From: Flammeovirgaceae bacterium UBA2786
Lineage (GTDB): Bacteria > Bacteroidota > Bacteroidia > Cytophagales > Cyclobacteriaceae
DNA length: 64,000 bases
Direction of reading: 5' to 3'
Assembly: GCA_002352225.1 (NCBI GenBank)
Contig: DEIA01000047.1
Span: 1,512-65,511 of the forward strand
The translations under genes were made by a program, and so were the position numbers. The notes under the pieces are model-generated. The model made no database searches, had not been told where the DNA came from, and saw nothing but the letters and a program-made list of their open reading frames with translations. Shown here one piece after another: positions 44,564 through 53,036 of the stretch. Position 1 is the stretch's first letter. Every line of letters starts with the position of its first letter.

Positions 44564-44579
44564 ATTAGGTTGACCTAAT
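44564..44579. promoter_or_regulatory. Palindrome 1 upstream of YceI (candidate operator)
   Basis: ATTAGGTTGACCTAAT, two 7-bp arms about a 2-bp centre, 36 bp upstream of the chosen YceI start. Such compact symmetry fits a dimeric winged-helix repressor such as a MarR type; the regulator is not identified. Confidence 0.55.
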
Positions 44580-44610
44580 AAGATGCCACATGATTGTTAA
44601 CCATACACAA

Positions 44611-44628
44611 TTATGATTTTAATCATAA
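44611..44628. promoter_or_regulatory. Palindrome 2 (CRP/FNR-box-like)
   Basis: TTATGATTTTAATCATAA, two 8-bp arms about a 2-bp centre. The core TGAT-N4-ATCA matches the FNR half-site spacing, with one outer base per side different from TTGAT-N4-ATCAA. It could act on the YceI unit (minus) or on the glycosyltransferase operon (plus). Confidence 0.5.
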
Positions 44629-44876
44629 GAATTTTGATGGCTGCGCTTTCCCTACAGATTGAATGTGGGTTAACAAGTTGCTACAACGATTGCGCAGCGA
44701 AATAAGGTGTTCGCTATAAAGTGTCTGCAAAAATTATAACAGAATGTCGTGTTGGGAATCTATCCGTTGACTTGCATAGTCTTTCTGCAAAATGGCTCTC
44801 TTTTCAGAAACAGCTAATCAACAAAAAAACTTGTTTCATTATACCTATATTGGAAGGGTGTGGCCACTCACCAGCT
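44629..44876. other. Remainder of the intergenic region before the glycosyltransferase operon
   Basis: Together with the palindromes this makes about 348 nt without a supported gene. An open frame from a GTG at 44721 joins the glycosyltransferase in frame and cannot be excluded as an N-terminal extension of 52 residues, but it lacks the family's start. No other element was seen. Confidence 0.4.
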
Positions 44877-46028
44877 ATGCGAAGCGATTACCGGTCTGTT
44901 TATATTGCTTTTGATCCGCACCCTTCCTACAAAGGGGCATCAACACATATTCACCAAATGTGTGCGGTGTTGGCCGAAACGCACACACCGCTTTTATTGC
45001 TTACACTCAAGAGCAATCTCAATCCGGTGTGTACCGAAACGATTCATCAACTTTGTTTTGAGTCGGATGAACCCAACCTGCTAACCCGTGCCACCGCTTT
45101 TATGCATTGGGTAAAACAAATTCTGGAAGACCAACACAATCTGATGCTTGGCCACTACCGTGATATCTGGGGCGGAATGGCCGTACTCAAATTTCCACAT
45201 ATCCGTGCGGTGTATGAAGTAAACGGACTGCCTTCTATTGAGCTTCCGTATCGCTTCCCTCACCTATCTAACGAAACCATTCAAAAGATTAAACAGATGG
45301 AAGCACACTGCTTGCAATACGCGGCTTCCGTTATTACTCCCTCGCACGTAACAAAAAAATATTTGTGTGCCCATGGGGGCTCCGAAAATAAGATTACCGT
45401 AATCCCTAATGGCGCAGATGTTCCGGCACCTTTACCTCACCCCAATCAACTTCCGAAAAATTACATGACTTATGTGGGCGCGCTTCAACCCTGGCAGGGT
45501 ATGGATGTCCTGCTAAAGTCGCTGCGATATTTACAGGACGTAGACGTGGTGCTTGTTGTTTGTTCTTCTTATACGGAACACCACGCAAAACCGTACCGCA
45601 GATTTGCTGAACGTCTTGGCGTTTCGGGTAAGGTAATCTGGCTATACCAATTGAATAAGCAAGAACTATTTCGGGTGTTGCAACACGCCTTGTTTTCGGT
45701 ATCGCCACTAACGGAATGTAGCCGCAACATTGAACAGGGATGCTCTCCTCTTAAAATACTGGAGAGCATGGCCTGTGGTACACCAGTAATAGCTTCGCAA
45801 TTGCCCGCTGTGGAAGAAATAATTAGTCATAATAAAGATGGGATTTTAATTCGCCCGGGCAGGCCGGCTGAACTGGCCAGAGCCATTCGTTTGGCGTGGG
45901 ATTACCCGAAACATACGGCTAACCTGGGGGCTGAAGCAATAGAAAAAATCAGGCAAAATTTTACCTGGCAAAGGGCTCACAAACAGTTGCAGCAGGTTTA
46001 TGATGATGCTCTGTCTTTTTCTTTTTAA
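44877..46028 (+). CDS. GT4-family glycosyltransferase
   Basis: A 383-residue GT-B-fold glycosyltransferase. The ATG at 44877 (MRSDYRSVYIAFDPHPSYKG) begins directly with the first strand of the fold, whereas the GTG at 44721 would add an unusual tail. The N-terminal acceptor domain has SYKGASTHIHQMCAVLAE. The donor domain has NGADVPAPLP, YVGALQPWQGMDVLLKS and ILESMACGTPVIASQLPAVEEII, with the E-x7-E motif of the family, then KDGILIRPG. It transfers a nucleotide-activated sugar, retaining mechanism. First gene of a tightly spaced five-gene operon. Confidence 0.88.
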   Translation: MRSDYRSVYIAFDPHPSYKGASTHIHQMCAVLAETHTPLLLLTLKSNLNPVCTETIHQLCFESDEPNLLTRATAFMHWVKQILEDQHNLMLGHYRDIWGGMAVLKFPHIRAVYEVNGLPSIELPYRFPHLSNETIQKIKQMEAHCLQYAASVITPSHVTKKYLCAHGGSENKITVIPNGADVPAPLPHPNQLPKNYMTYVGALQPWQGMDVLLKSLRYLQDVDVVLVVCSSYTEHHAKPYRRFAERLGVSGKVIWLYQLNKQELFRVLQHALFSVSPLTECSRNIEQGCSPLKILESMACGTPVIASQLPAVEEIISHNKDGILIRPGRPAELARAIRLAWDYPKHTANLGAEAIEKIRQNFTWQRAHKQLQQVYDDALSFSF

Positions 46029-46039
46029 CTTCCCATATT

Positions 46040-47083
46040 ATGAGTGTCCGTAAAGCCAACCAGTTTTATAAAGAGCTTACGCTACAACAAAAGCATTTTG
46101 TTGATAACAAAACCATTAACACCACCATGAGCATAAAGCACTGGATGGCGTTTTTAAAAAAGGCAAGCGATTTTGATACCTATTGCGATAAAGCCAGGCT
46201 ATTACTGGGAACAAAAATGACACTGCTGATTTTGGCCATAATTGGCTTAACAATAACCGCTTTTGCGTTGGAAAATTATTACTGGCTGCTTGGTCTTGCT
46301 GTTTTAGGAGTATGGCTTTATGACACTGTACAAACACGATCTAATTTCGCCAAACGCGACATTAACAACTACCTCCGCTTGTTTTTTATGCCTTTTCTTG
46401 AGGCCATTAAAAGCAAGGCCGGGGAAGAAGCAAAGCTATCCGCTTCGCTGGATTTTCGCGACCCGATGAAATCGCTTACACCAAACAAATATGATTATCA
46501 GTATTCGGGCAGCAAGCGAAATGTTAGTCTGTACGAACCAAAAATGATTATTGCCGGTGTAACTCTTTTGGATGGATCGTACCTGGAAACCGTTGTGTTG
46601 GATGAGATTCGTAAAATCAGTTACAGAAACGCGAATGGAAAGCATAAATCAAAAACTAAAACGCTGCACCGTTTTTTCATTCGCCTGTCTGCAAACAAGA
46701 AAAATTACAAACCGCGAAATCCGCTGCCCGAACATATTGAAGTAAGTGAAGAAGGGGATCAATACATCTTCAAACTCAAAGAAAAAAATAAAGAGTTAGG
46801 AGCAGGCATATTGAATCCGGCTCTGTTCTTTACTGTGTTGGGAGGACTGTACAAACAACTGGAACCGCTTGGCGGCACACCTCCATTGCCAATGGGCAAC
46901 ACAGACCAACCAGGAGCAGGGTTTATTGCACAAGACATCCCTGCCGATAACCGGTTGGTAGAAACATTAGTATGGGATGATGTTTTTTTTAATCAGTACG
47001 ACCGGGATAGTTTTTCAAGGCCTGCTTCATCGCGTTTCTTCCGCAATGTAGATAACGATACACAAAATACTTTTGATAGTTAA
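46040..47083 (+). CDS. Hypothetical membrane protein in the glycosyltransferase operon
   Basis: A 347-residue protein with an N-terminal cytoplasmic part (about 1-57), two adjacent membrane helices (about 58-95, MTLLILAIIGLTITAFAL and YYWLLGLAVLGVWLY) and a soluble C-terminal domain of 240 residues with several Lys/Arg-rich strands (KMIIAGVTLLDGSYLETVVLDEIRKISY). I recognise no domain. It starts 11 bp after the first glycosyltransferase, and the next glycosyltransferase starts at the base after its stop codon, so a role as a membrane platform or partner for these enzymes is plausible (inference). Confidence 0.72.
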   Translation: MSVRKANQFYKELTLQQKHFVDNKTINTTMSIKHWMAFLKKASDFDTYCDKARLLLGTKMTLLILAIIGLTITAFALENYYWLLGLAVLGVWLYDTVQTRSNFAKRDINNYLRLFFMPFLEAIKSKAGEEAKLSASLDFRDPMKSLTPNKYDYQYSGSKRNVSLYEPKMIIAGVTLLDGSYLETVVLDEIRKISYRNANGKHKSKTKTLHRFFIRLSANKKNYKPRNPLPEHIEVSEEGDQYIFKLKEKNKELGAGILNPALFFTVLGGLYKQLEPLGGTPPLPMGNTDQPGAGFIAQDIPADNRLVETLVWDDVFFNQYDRDSFSRPASSRFFRNVDNDTQNTFDS

Positions 47084-48223
47084 GTGAACATTCTTTGGCT
47101 TACCGAAAATTACCCGCCTCAGCGCGGGGGCATGGCGCAATCCTGCGACAGGATTGTTGACGGCCTGCGCAAGTTGGGCTATACCATTAATGTATTGCAC
47201 TTTACAAGCAGAGAAACTCCCTTCCAGTTTATACAACAACTTAACGGCTCGTATGCTGCCGTACCGTTTGAAGAAAGTGAAGCGCATACACTAAACCGAA
47301 CCTGGGAGTTTGTACGCCACAAACCAATATCTGCATTGGTTTGCTTTGGTGGATACTTGCCTATGTTAGCCGCCCCGGTTTTTTCGCGATGGTTAACAGT
47401 ACCTTTGCTAACCATGGTGCGCGGTAATGATTTTGACTCGTCAGTTTTTACTCCACGCAAACGCGATATCATGCGCGATGCACTTGAGGCATCGCGCCTG
47501 GTAAGTGCGGTCTCCAAAGACAAGGTTGAAAAAATTCAGTTGCTTTATCCACAGGTTAATGTGCAGTTTGTCCCCAATGGTATTGACACGGAAAGCTGGA
47601 ACCCCTCAGCCAGCGAATTGCTTTTTTCGGAAAAATGGAAAAGTGAGCACAGTAAAAATAGAATTTGCATAGGGTTGTTTGGGCAGCTAAAAGCTAAGAA
47701 GGGGGTGTTCTTTTTGCTGGAGGCGCTGCGCGAGTCTTCTGTTCTTGAAAAGATTCATTTCCTGCTAATAGGCGAAACCAGTGACGATGTGCAACAGGTA
47801 TTAGCTTCAAACAAGTTTTCATTTACTTCTTTTCCTTTCCTCGATCGGTATGAGTTGCTTAGATATTACCTGTGCTGCGATGCCGTGGCCATTCCTTCGT
47901 TTTATGATGGAATGCCTAACGTGTTGTTAGAGGCTGGCGCATTGGGTATTCCTGTTCTGGCTTCCGAAACAGGAGGGATGAAAGATGTTATACGCAATCA
48001 GCAAAACGGATTCCTGTTTCCGCCTGGTGATGCCTCTGCATGCCTTAAAACATTTTTTGATTTTGTTAATCTTTCGCACGAAAAGCGAAAGCAAGTTGGG
48101 GAAGCATTACAATCAACTATTGAAGGTTCTTATACTGTTAAACATGAAATAACCCATTATGAGCAACTCCTTAAAACATTGCTGGACACTAATCGTACTG
48201 CTGTCCGCCTGCACATTCAGTAA
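47084..48223 (+). CDS. GT4-family glycosyltransferase
   Basis: A 379-residue GT-B glycosyltransferase beginning at a GTG immediately after the previous stop. The start MNILWLTENYPPQRGGMAQSC is typical of GT4 enzymes, including the glycine-rich acceptor loop. The donor domain includes VPNGIDTESWNPS, IGLFGQLKAKKGVFFLLEAL and GMPNVLLEAGALGIPVLASETGGMKDVI, with the E-x7-E motif, then NGFLFPPGD. The C-terminal 22 codons overlap the start of the lipoprotein gene in another frame by 65 bp. Acceptor and donor unknown. Confidence 0.88.
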   Translation: MNILWLTENYPPQRGGMAQSCDRIVDGLRKLGYTINVLHFTSRETPFQFIQQLNGSYAAVPFEESEAHTLNRTWEFVRHKPISALVCFGGYLPMLAAPVFSRWLTVPLLTMVRGNDFDSSVFTPRKRDIMRDALEASRLVSAVSKDKVEKIQLLYPQVNVQFVPNGIDTESWNPSASELLFSEKWKSEHSKNRICIGLFGQLKAKKGVFFLLEALRESSVLEKIHFLLIGETSDDVQQVLASNKFSFTSFPFLDRYELLRYYLCCDAVAIPSFYDGMPNVLLEAGALGIPVLASETGGMKDVIRNQQNGFLFPPGDASACLKTFFDFVNLSHEKRKQVGEALQSTIEGSYTVKHEITHYEQLLKTLLDTNRTAVRLHIQ

Positions 48224-48740
48224 TAACAATGCAGGTTCGGGAAATTACATCATCCACTCATCATCCGATGAAGAGCTGGCGCGCATATCCATTAGTTCAA
48301 ACGAAATTTCTATACATGATGACGAAGGTCAACTTATAGGAACAGCCAAACGAGCCGACAAACGCAAGTATTACAATCCCTCCAACGCTATGGTTTATGC
48401 CGTTAAGCTGGATGATGACGGCTTCAAGCTGCGCGATGGAAACGAGCAGTTAATCTGGAAGATCAAGTTGTATGAAGATAAGCTGAAGGTGGCTAACAAC
48501 GAAGAAATGAACAGCGCTTATGAAGTGAAGTTGCGCGATGGAAAACTAAAACTTGAACGCAACGATACAGAGATCAAATCCATCCGCGTAAGCGAAAGCA
48601 CAGATTGGTATGATGTTGAGGGACGATACAAAATACAGGGATTCGGTCTTTCTCTGGCGCCAGGTATTTTAATGATTAATGATTTAAAGGAGCGCGAAAA
48701 ATTTGTCATTATTGCTGAGTTGGCTAAACGCGGCCGATGA
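48159..48740 (+). CDS. Lipoprotein with beta-strand repeats, in the glycosyltransferase operon
   Basis: A 193-residue lipoprotein whose signal (MSNSLKHCWTLIVLLSAC) is encoded inside the 3' end of the preceding glycosyltransferase gene. The mature part repeats a short beta unit: VYAVKLDDDGFKLRDGNEQ, WKIKLYEDKLKVANN, YEVKLRDGKLKLERND, each a pair of strands around a D/N-G turn. This suggests a small beta-helix or repeat sheet. Its last 4 bp overlap the next gene's ATG. Function unknown; its place in the operon suggests that it carries or handles the glycan, or anchors it at the outer membrane (inference). Confidence 0.75.
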   Translation: MSNSLKHCWTLIVLLSACTFSNNNAGSGNYIIHSSSDEELARISISSNEISIHDDEGQLIGTAKRADKRKYYNPSNAMVYAVKLDDDGFKLRDGNEQLIWKIKLYEDKLKVANNEEMNSAYEVKLRDGKLKLERNDTEIKSIRVSESTDWYDVEGRYKIQGFGLSLAPGILMINDLKEREKFVIIAELAKRGR

Positions 48741-49558
48741 ATTTGTTTTATGCTATGGGCGGAGGCATGGGCCACCTTAGCCGTGTACACACCTTTATTA
48801 ATCAGTTCCATATTTCGCCATATAAGATTCTAACCAATAACCCGCTTGCAGAAAAGTTATTTAACCCCGAAAACATTCTTTATGCAGAGGGCAAGACAAT
48901 AACACAGGTATCCCGGCAAGTGTCAATCGCTATACATTCAACAGCCTATAACGAGTTGTATATCGATACCTTTCCCGTTGGTTTGTTTGGTGAGTTAAAC
49001 ACCATCAAGGCAAACATAAAAACCCATTACCTGGCCAGGCGATTAAAATGGGATGCTTATAAAGCACTTGTAAAGAATATACCCGTCTTCAACACGACTT
49101 ATTGCTTTGAAGAACTGGAACCAGCACATGAAACGTTTTTACAGAAAACCGGAAAAAATATTCTTGCTACCAACCTTCAATATCCTGCTCCAAACCCTGC
49201 CCGTATTCCGGCTCACCTCATTCCTGAAGGTAAACCTCTCTGGCTTGTTGTTCATGCTTTTATTCGTGAAGAAACAGAAGCGTTGGTTAGTTATGCTAAG
49301 GAAATAGCAGCACTTGAAAATTATAACCCGGTATTTGTCGTGTTAACCGATCAGCAGATTGATATAGAAAATGTCTTTTGTTACACCTACTTTCCGGCAT
49401 ACGACTGGTTTCCGCTGGCCGATCGCATTTTTGTAGGTGGTGGATTTAACAGCTTGCAACAAGCGGCCCCGTACCGGCACAAAACCACGGCCATGCCATT
49501 CCCCCGAAAATACGATGATCAGTTTTGGCGGGTTGACTATTTTAAAAGAACCCATTAA
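48737..49558 (+). CDS. GT-B-fold glycosyltransferase-like protein (MurG/UGT type)
   Basis: A 273-residue protein starting MNLFYAMGGGMGHLSRV, which matches the Gly-rich N-terminal loop of GT28/MurG-like enzymes, and with FPLADRIFVGGGFNSLQQAAPYRHKTTAMPF near the end, in the position of the nucleotide-sugar-binding GGxNSxxEA-like motif. It is shorter than a full MurG (about 350 residues), so the donor domain may be reduced. The ATGA overlap with the lipoprotein gene shows coupling. Last gene of the operon. Activity is uncertain. Confidence 0.75.
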   Translation: MNLFYAMGGGMGHLSRVHTFINQFHISPYKILTNNPLAEKLFNPENILYAEGKTITQVSRQVSIAIHSTAYNELYIDTFPVGLFGELNTIKANIKTHYLARRLKWDAYKALVKNIPVFNTTYCFEELEPAHETFLQKTGKNILATNLQYPAPNPARIPAHLIPEGKPLWLVVHAFIREETEALVSYAKEIAALENYNPVFVVLTDQQIDIENVFCYTYFPAYDWFPLADRIFVGGGFNSLQQAAPYRHKTTAMPFPRKYDDQFWRVDYFKRTH

Positions 49559-49644
49559 AATAAAGAGGGGGCATAATAATTTTCAACATTTGTTATGCGT
49601 GCCTAATAATTTTTACTTATTTTACAGGGTATCGTTTGCTGTGT

Positions 49645-50094
49645 ATGAAACGGGAGGAAACAGTTGATTATCATATTCGCTCGGCCTGGCATGCCATTGC
49701 GCGCATGTATAATCAGCAGGCACTGAAATATGGGGGCACCATGTCTATTGGGTTCGCTTTACTTAATATTGATTCCGACAAGGGTACCCCGGCCACCAAG
49801 ATAGCGCCCCTTATGGGCCTTGAAACCCGAAGCCTTACCCGGCTTTTAAAGTCGATGGAAGATAAAGGACTTATTAGCCGCGAGAGCGATACATTAGATA
49901 AGCGCTCGGTACGAATTAAACTCACAGCAGAGGGCAAAATACATCGCGAGCATTCTAAGGAGATTGTACTTAGATTTAATGAAGCGGTGAAGGAAGAAAT
50001 TTCAGCCGGCAAACTGAATACTTTTTTTGAAGTGGTTCAGGGCATTAATCAATTGATTGAAAACAACAAGATTTACGATAAGATATTACAATAA
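49645..50094 (+). CDS. MarR-family transcriptional regulator
   Basis: A 149-residue winged-helix regulator. The ATG at 49645 (MKREETVDYHIRSAWHAIARMYNQQ) was chosen. MarR hallmarks are TPATKIAPLMGLETRSLTRLLKSMEDKGLISRESDTLDKRSVRIKLTAEGK, with the DxRSxxxxLT wing. It lies 19 bp upstream of the fadN-like gene and is the most likely regulator of the beta-oxidation operon, probably sensing an acyl-CoA or fatty acid (inference from position; FadR-type regulators in other phyla do this). Confidence 0.9.
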   Translation: MKREETVDYHIRSAWHAIARMYNQQALKYGGTMSIGFALLNIDSDKGTPATKIAPLMGLETRSLTRLLKSMEDKGLISRESDTLDKRSVRIKLTAEGKIHREHSKEIVLRFNEAVKEEISAGKLNTFFEVVQGINQLIENNKIYDKILQ

Positions 50095-50113
50095 CCAGTC
50101 AACGCATAACGAT

Positions 50114-52513
50114 ATGAATCGAACCATCCGCAAAGTTGCCGTATTAGGATCCGGTATAATGGGCTCACGCATAGCCTGCCACTTCGCCAATATTGGTGTT
50201 AATGTGCTGCTGCTCGACATTGCTCCTAACGAACTGACAGAAGATGAGAAGAAGAAGGGCTTAGCCCTCGATCATCCTGCGGTAAAAAACAGAATTGTGA
50301 ATGCCGCATTCGAGGCTACGCTAAAAGCTAACCCGGCTTCGCTGTTCAGTAAGAAATTTGCTTCGCGCATTAAGCTCGGAAACTTTACCGATGATATGTC
50401 CAAAATCAAAGATTATGACTGGACAATCGAAGTAGTGGTGGAAAATCTGGAGATCAAAAAGAAAGTATATACCGAAGTAGAAAAATACCGCAAGCCCGGC
50501 ACACTCATCACGTCTAATACCTCGGGCATTCCTATTCATTTAATGGCCGAAGGGCGCAGCGAAGATTTTCAAAAGCATTTTGCCGGTACGCACTTCTTTA
50601 ATCCTCCCCGGTATCTGAAACTTTTAGAGATTATTCCTACTGCCAAGACCGACCCGGAGATAACGAAGTTCTTACTTCATTATGGCGATCTCTTCCTGGG
50701 CAAAACCACAGTGTTGTGTAAAGATACGCCTGCCTTTATCGGCAACCGAGTTGGTGTGTGGGGGCTATTGAAAGTAATAGATTCTATGCGCAAGTATGAT
50801 CTTAATGTAGATGAGATCGATAAACTTACCGGACCCGTAATCGGAAGACCGAAGTCGGCCACGTTCAGAACATCGGATGTAGTGGGTTTAGATACACTCG
50901 TAAAAGTTGCCAACAACTTGTATGCAGGTTTACCAAATGATGAAGGCCGCGAAATGTTTAAGTTACCCGATACCGTTAATAAACTTGAACAAAATAAATG
51001 GTTAGGCGACAAAACCGGTCAGGGTTTTTATAAGAAATCAAAGAATGCCAAAGGAGAAACAGAAATTCTTACGCTCGATCTTAAAACATTCGAGTATCAG
51101 CCCAAGGCAAAAGCAAAATTTGCTACACTCGAAACCACCAAGACAATCGACAACCTGAAAGATCGCTTTAAAGTATTGCTGGCCGGCAAAGACAAAGCCG
51201 GAGATTTTTACCGCGATATGTTTTTTGATTTGTTTAAGTATGTAAGCAACCGCATACCAGAAATAAGCGATGAACTTTTCCGTATTGATGATGCCGTAAG
51301 CGGAGGCTTTGGCTGGGACCTCGGCCCGTTCGAAACCTGGGATGCCGTAGGTGTTGAAAAGAGTATTCCGTTAATGGAAGCCGCGGGCTACAAACCCAAT
51401 CAATGGGTGTATGATATGATTGCTGCCGGCAACAAATCATTTTATAAAACCGAAGGTGGCATCAAAAAGTATTACGACATCCCTTCTAAATCCTACAAAT
51501 CTATTCCGGGTCGCGAAAGCTTTATTATTCTCGAAAGTAAGAGCGATAGTGTAGTGTGGAAAAATGCTGAATCGAAAGTTACTGACATTGGCGATGGTGT
51601 ACTCAACTTCTCGTGGAGTTCGAAAAGTTATACCCTCGGCAGCAACGTAATTGAAGGCCTGAACAAGGCCATTGATCTGGCTGAAAAAGATTACAAAGGG
51701 TTGGTGGTTGGCCATCAGGGCCCCGACTTTTCGCTTGGCGCGAACTTAGGATTAGTGTTTATGTATGCCATCGAACAGGATTATGACGAGATCGACTTCA
51801 TGATTAAAATGTTCCAGAACTCAGTAATGCGCTTGCGGTATTCTTCTATTCCGGTTGTGGTAGCCCCGCAAGGAAGAACATTGGGTGGTGGATGCGAAAT
51901 GACATTGCATGCCGACATCGCACAGGCAGCAGCTGAAACGTATATTGGTTTGGTTGAAGTTGGTGTTGGTCTGATTCCTGGCGGAGGCGGAACAAAAGAA
52001 TTTACCAAGCGCGTAAGCGATGCCATGGAAGAGGGCGATGTAGAATTGAACGCACTTCAAAATGCTTTCATGACTATTGCTACGGCAAAAGTGGCCACTT
52101 CAGCTGAAGAAGCACGCGAGTTGGGTATTCTTAAAAAGCTCGATCGCGTAAGCATGAATAAAGACCGGCAGATAGCGGATGCCAAACAAGCCGTACTTGA
52201 TTTGGTGGAAGCAGGCTATACCATGCCGCAACAAGCAAAGAATATCAAAGTACAGGGCCGCACGGGTCAGGCGCTTTTCCTTGCGGGATTACAAGGCATG
52301 TTGATGGGCCGTTATATTTCTGAACACGATGCCAAAGTTGCCAAATGGATTGCCAATGTAATGTGTGGTGGCGATCTCAGCTATCCACAAGAAGTAACCG
52401 AGCAATATTTGTTGGATCTGGAACGTGAAGCATTCTTGTCGTTAACAGGCGAGAAGAAAACGCTGGAAAGAATACAGGCGATTTTGACAGGGGGGAAACC
52501 GTTAAGAAACTAA
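50114..52513 (+). CDS. fadN: 3-hydroxyacyl-CoA dehydrogenase / enoyl-CoA hydratase (FadN type)
   Basis: A 799-residue bifunctional beta-oxidation enzyme. The ATG at 50114 puts the NAD-binding motif VLGSGIMGSRIACHFANIG at 10-28; an ATG in the upstream marR frame overlap is not used. The HAD part continues with FNPPRYLKLLEIIP and FIGNRVG, the hydratase part lies C-terminal (about 500-740: GPDFSLGANLGLV, APQGRTLGGGCEMTLHADI, GVGLIPGGGGT). This order (dehydrogenase then hydratase) matches Bacillus FadN, not E. coli FadB. It is followed by fadA and fadE, reproducing fadNAE. Confidence 0.93.
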   Translation: MNRTIRKVAVLGSGIMGSRIACHFANIGVNVLLLDIAPNELTEDEKKKGLALDHPAVKNRIVNAAFEATLKANPASLFSKKFASRIKLGNFTDDMSKIKDYDWTIEVVVENLEIKKKVYTEVEKYRKPGTLITSNTSGIPIHLMAEGRSEDFQKHFAGTHFFNPPRYLKLLEIIPTAKTDPEITKFLLHYGDLFLGKTTVLCKDTPAFIGNRVGVWGLLKVIDSMRKYDLNVDEIDKLTGPVIGRPKSATFRTSDVVGLDTLVKVANNLYAGLPNDEGREMFKLPDTVNKLEQNKWLGDKTGQGFYKKSKNAKGETEILTLDLKTFEYQPKAKAKFATLETTKTIDNLKDRFKVLLAGKDKAGDFYRDMFFDLFKYVSNRIPEISDELFRIDDAVSGGFGWDLGPFETWDAVGVEKSIPLMEAAGYKPNQWVYDMIAAGNKSFYKTEGGIKKYYDIPSKSYKSIPGRESFIILESKSDSVVWKNAESKVTDIGDGVLNFSWSSKSYTLGSNVIEGLNKAIDLAEKDYKGLVVGHQGPDFSLGANLGLVFMYAIEQDYDEIDFMIKMFQNSVMRLRYSSIPVVVAPQGRTLGGGCEMTLHADIAQAAAETYIGLVEVGVGLIPGGGGTKEFTKRVSDAMEEGDVELNALQNAFMTIATAKVATSAEEARELGILKKLDRVSMNKDRQIADAKQAVLDLVEAGYTMPQQAKNIKVQGRTGQALFLAGLQGMLMGRYISEHDAKVAKWIANVMCGGDLSYPQEVTEQYLLDLEREAFLSLTGEKKTLERIQAILTGGKPLRN

Positions 52514-52515
52514 AA

Positions 52516-52544
52516 GTAGGCAGTAAGCAGGATGCAGTCGGCAG
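52516..52544 (+). repeat. Palindromic element, left arm of the cargo-carrying copy
   Basis: 29 nt built from repeats of a GCAGTAGGCAG-like unit. It agrees at 25 of 29 positions with the left arm of the empty copy at 54216-54244 (the differences are at positions 2, 11, 16 and 24). It lies 3 nt after the fadN stop codon. Confidence 0.8.
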
Positions 52545-52567
52545 TCAAAATCGTAGAACAAAAGACT

Positions 52568-52957
52568 ATGTCAAAGTCAAGGGGTTATCGTGATTTGATA
52601 GTGTACCAAAAGGCATTTGCTTTGGCGATGAAAATATTTCATATCACCAAAACATTTCCTCCGGAAGAAAAATACGCTTTAGCTGATCAGATAAGAAGGT
52701 CATCGCGATCGGTTTGCTCTTGTATTGCAGAAGCCTATCGAAAAAGAAAATATCAACCATATTTCGTCAATAAAATTTCTGATGCGGATGGAGAAAATAG
52801 TGAAACAATTGTGTGGCTTGAGTTTTCATTAGCAAGTGAATACATCGCACAAGAAAAGTTTAATGAGTTAGAGCAAGACGCAGAAGAAGTTGGAAGAATG
52901 TTGAGTTCGATGATTGAGCATCCTGAAAAATTTTTACCAAAGGCAAAAAATGAATAG
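52568..52957 (+). CDS. Four-helix-bundle protein (23S rRNA-IVS / S23 family)
   Basis: A 129-residue four-helix-bundle protein of the 23S-rRNA-intervening-sequence family. The ATG at 52568 gives MSKSRGYRDLIVYQKAFAL; an ATG 12 codons upstream would read through the repeat arm. Family marks are DLIVYQKAFALAMKIFHITKTFP, the ADQIRRSSRSVCSCIAEAY helix, and the later ENSETIVWLEFSLASEYI helix. The family is related to Avd, the accessory subunit of diversity-generating retroelements, but no reverse transcriptase is present. The gene sits between fadN and fadA and between the arms of an inverted repeat, so it looks inserted into the operon. Function unknown. Confidence 0.88.
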   Translation: MSKSRGYRDLIVYQKAFALAMKIFHITKTFPPEEKYALADQIRRSSRSVCSCIAEAYRKRKYQPYFVNKISDADGENSETIVWLEFSLASEYIAQEKFNELEQDAEEVGRMLSSMIEHPEKFLPKAKNE

Positions 52958-52970
52958 TGTGGTGCGCAGA

Positions 52971-52996
52971 CTGCCTACTGTCGTCTGCCTGCTGCC
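52971..52996 (-). repeat. Palindromic element, right arm of the cargo-carrying copy
   Basis: Inverted relative to the left arm at 52516-52544. It begins CTGCCTACTG and ends GTCTGCCTGCTGCC. The first ten bases are identical to the first ten of the right arm of the empty copy (54252-54261). Confidence 0.75.
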
Positions 52997-53036
52997 AACT
53001 TTTAAATGAAAGAACACAAACTTAAAAAGTACAGAC

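Noticed and set aside
44721..44876. N-terminal extension of the first glycosyltransferase from a GTG at 44721
   Set aside because: It would add 52 residues without domain character ahead of the canonical first strand; the ATG at 44877 is preferred, though not proven.
52568..52957. Four-helix-bundle protein as Avd subunit of a diversity-generating retroelement
   Set aside because: No reverse transcriptase, template repeat or variable repeat with adenine-biased changes was seen in the window; the protein fits the stand-alone IVS/S23 family better.
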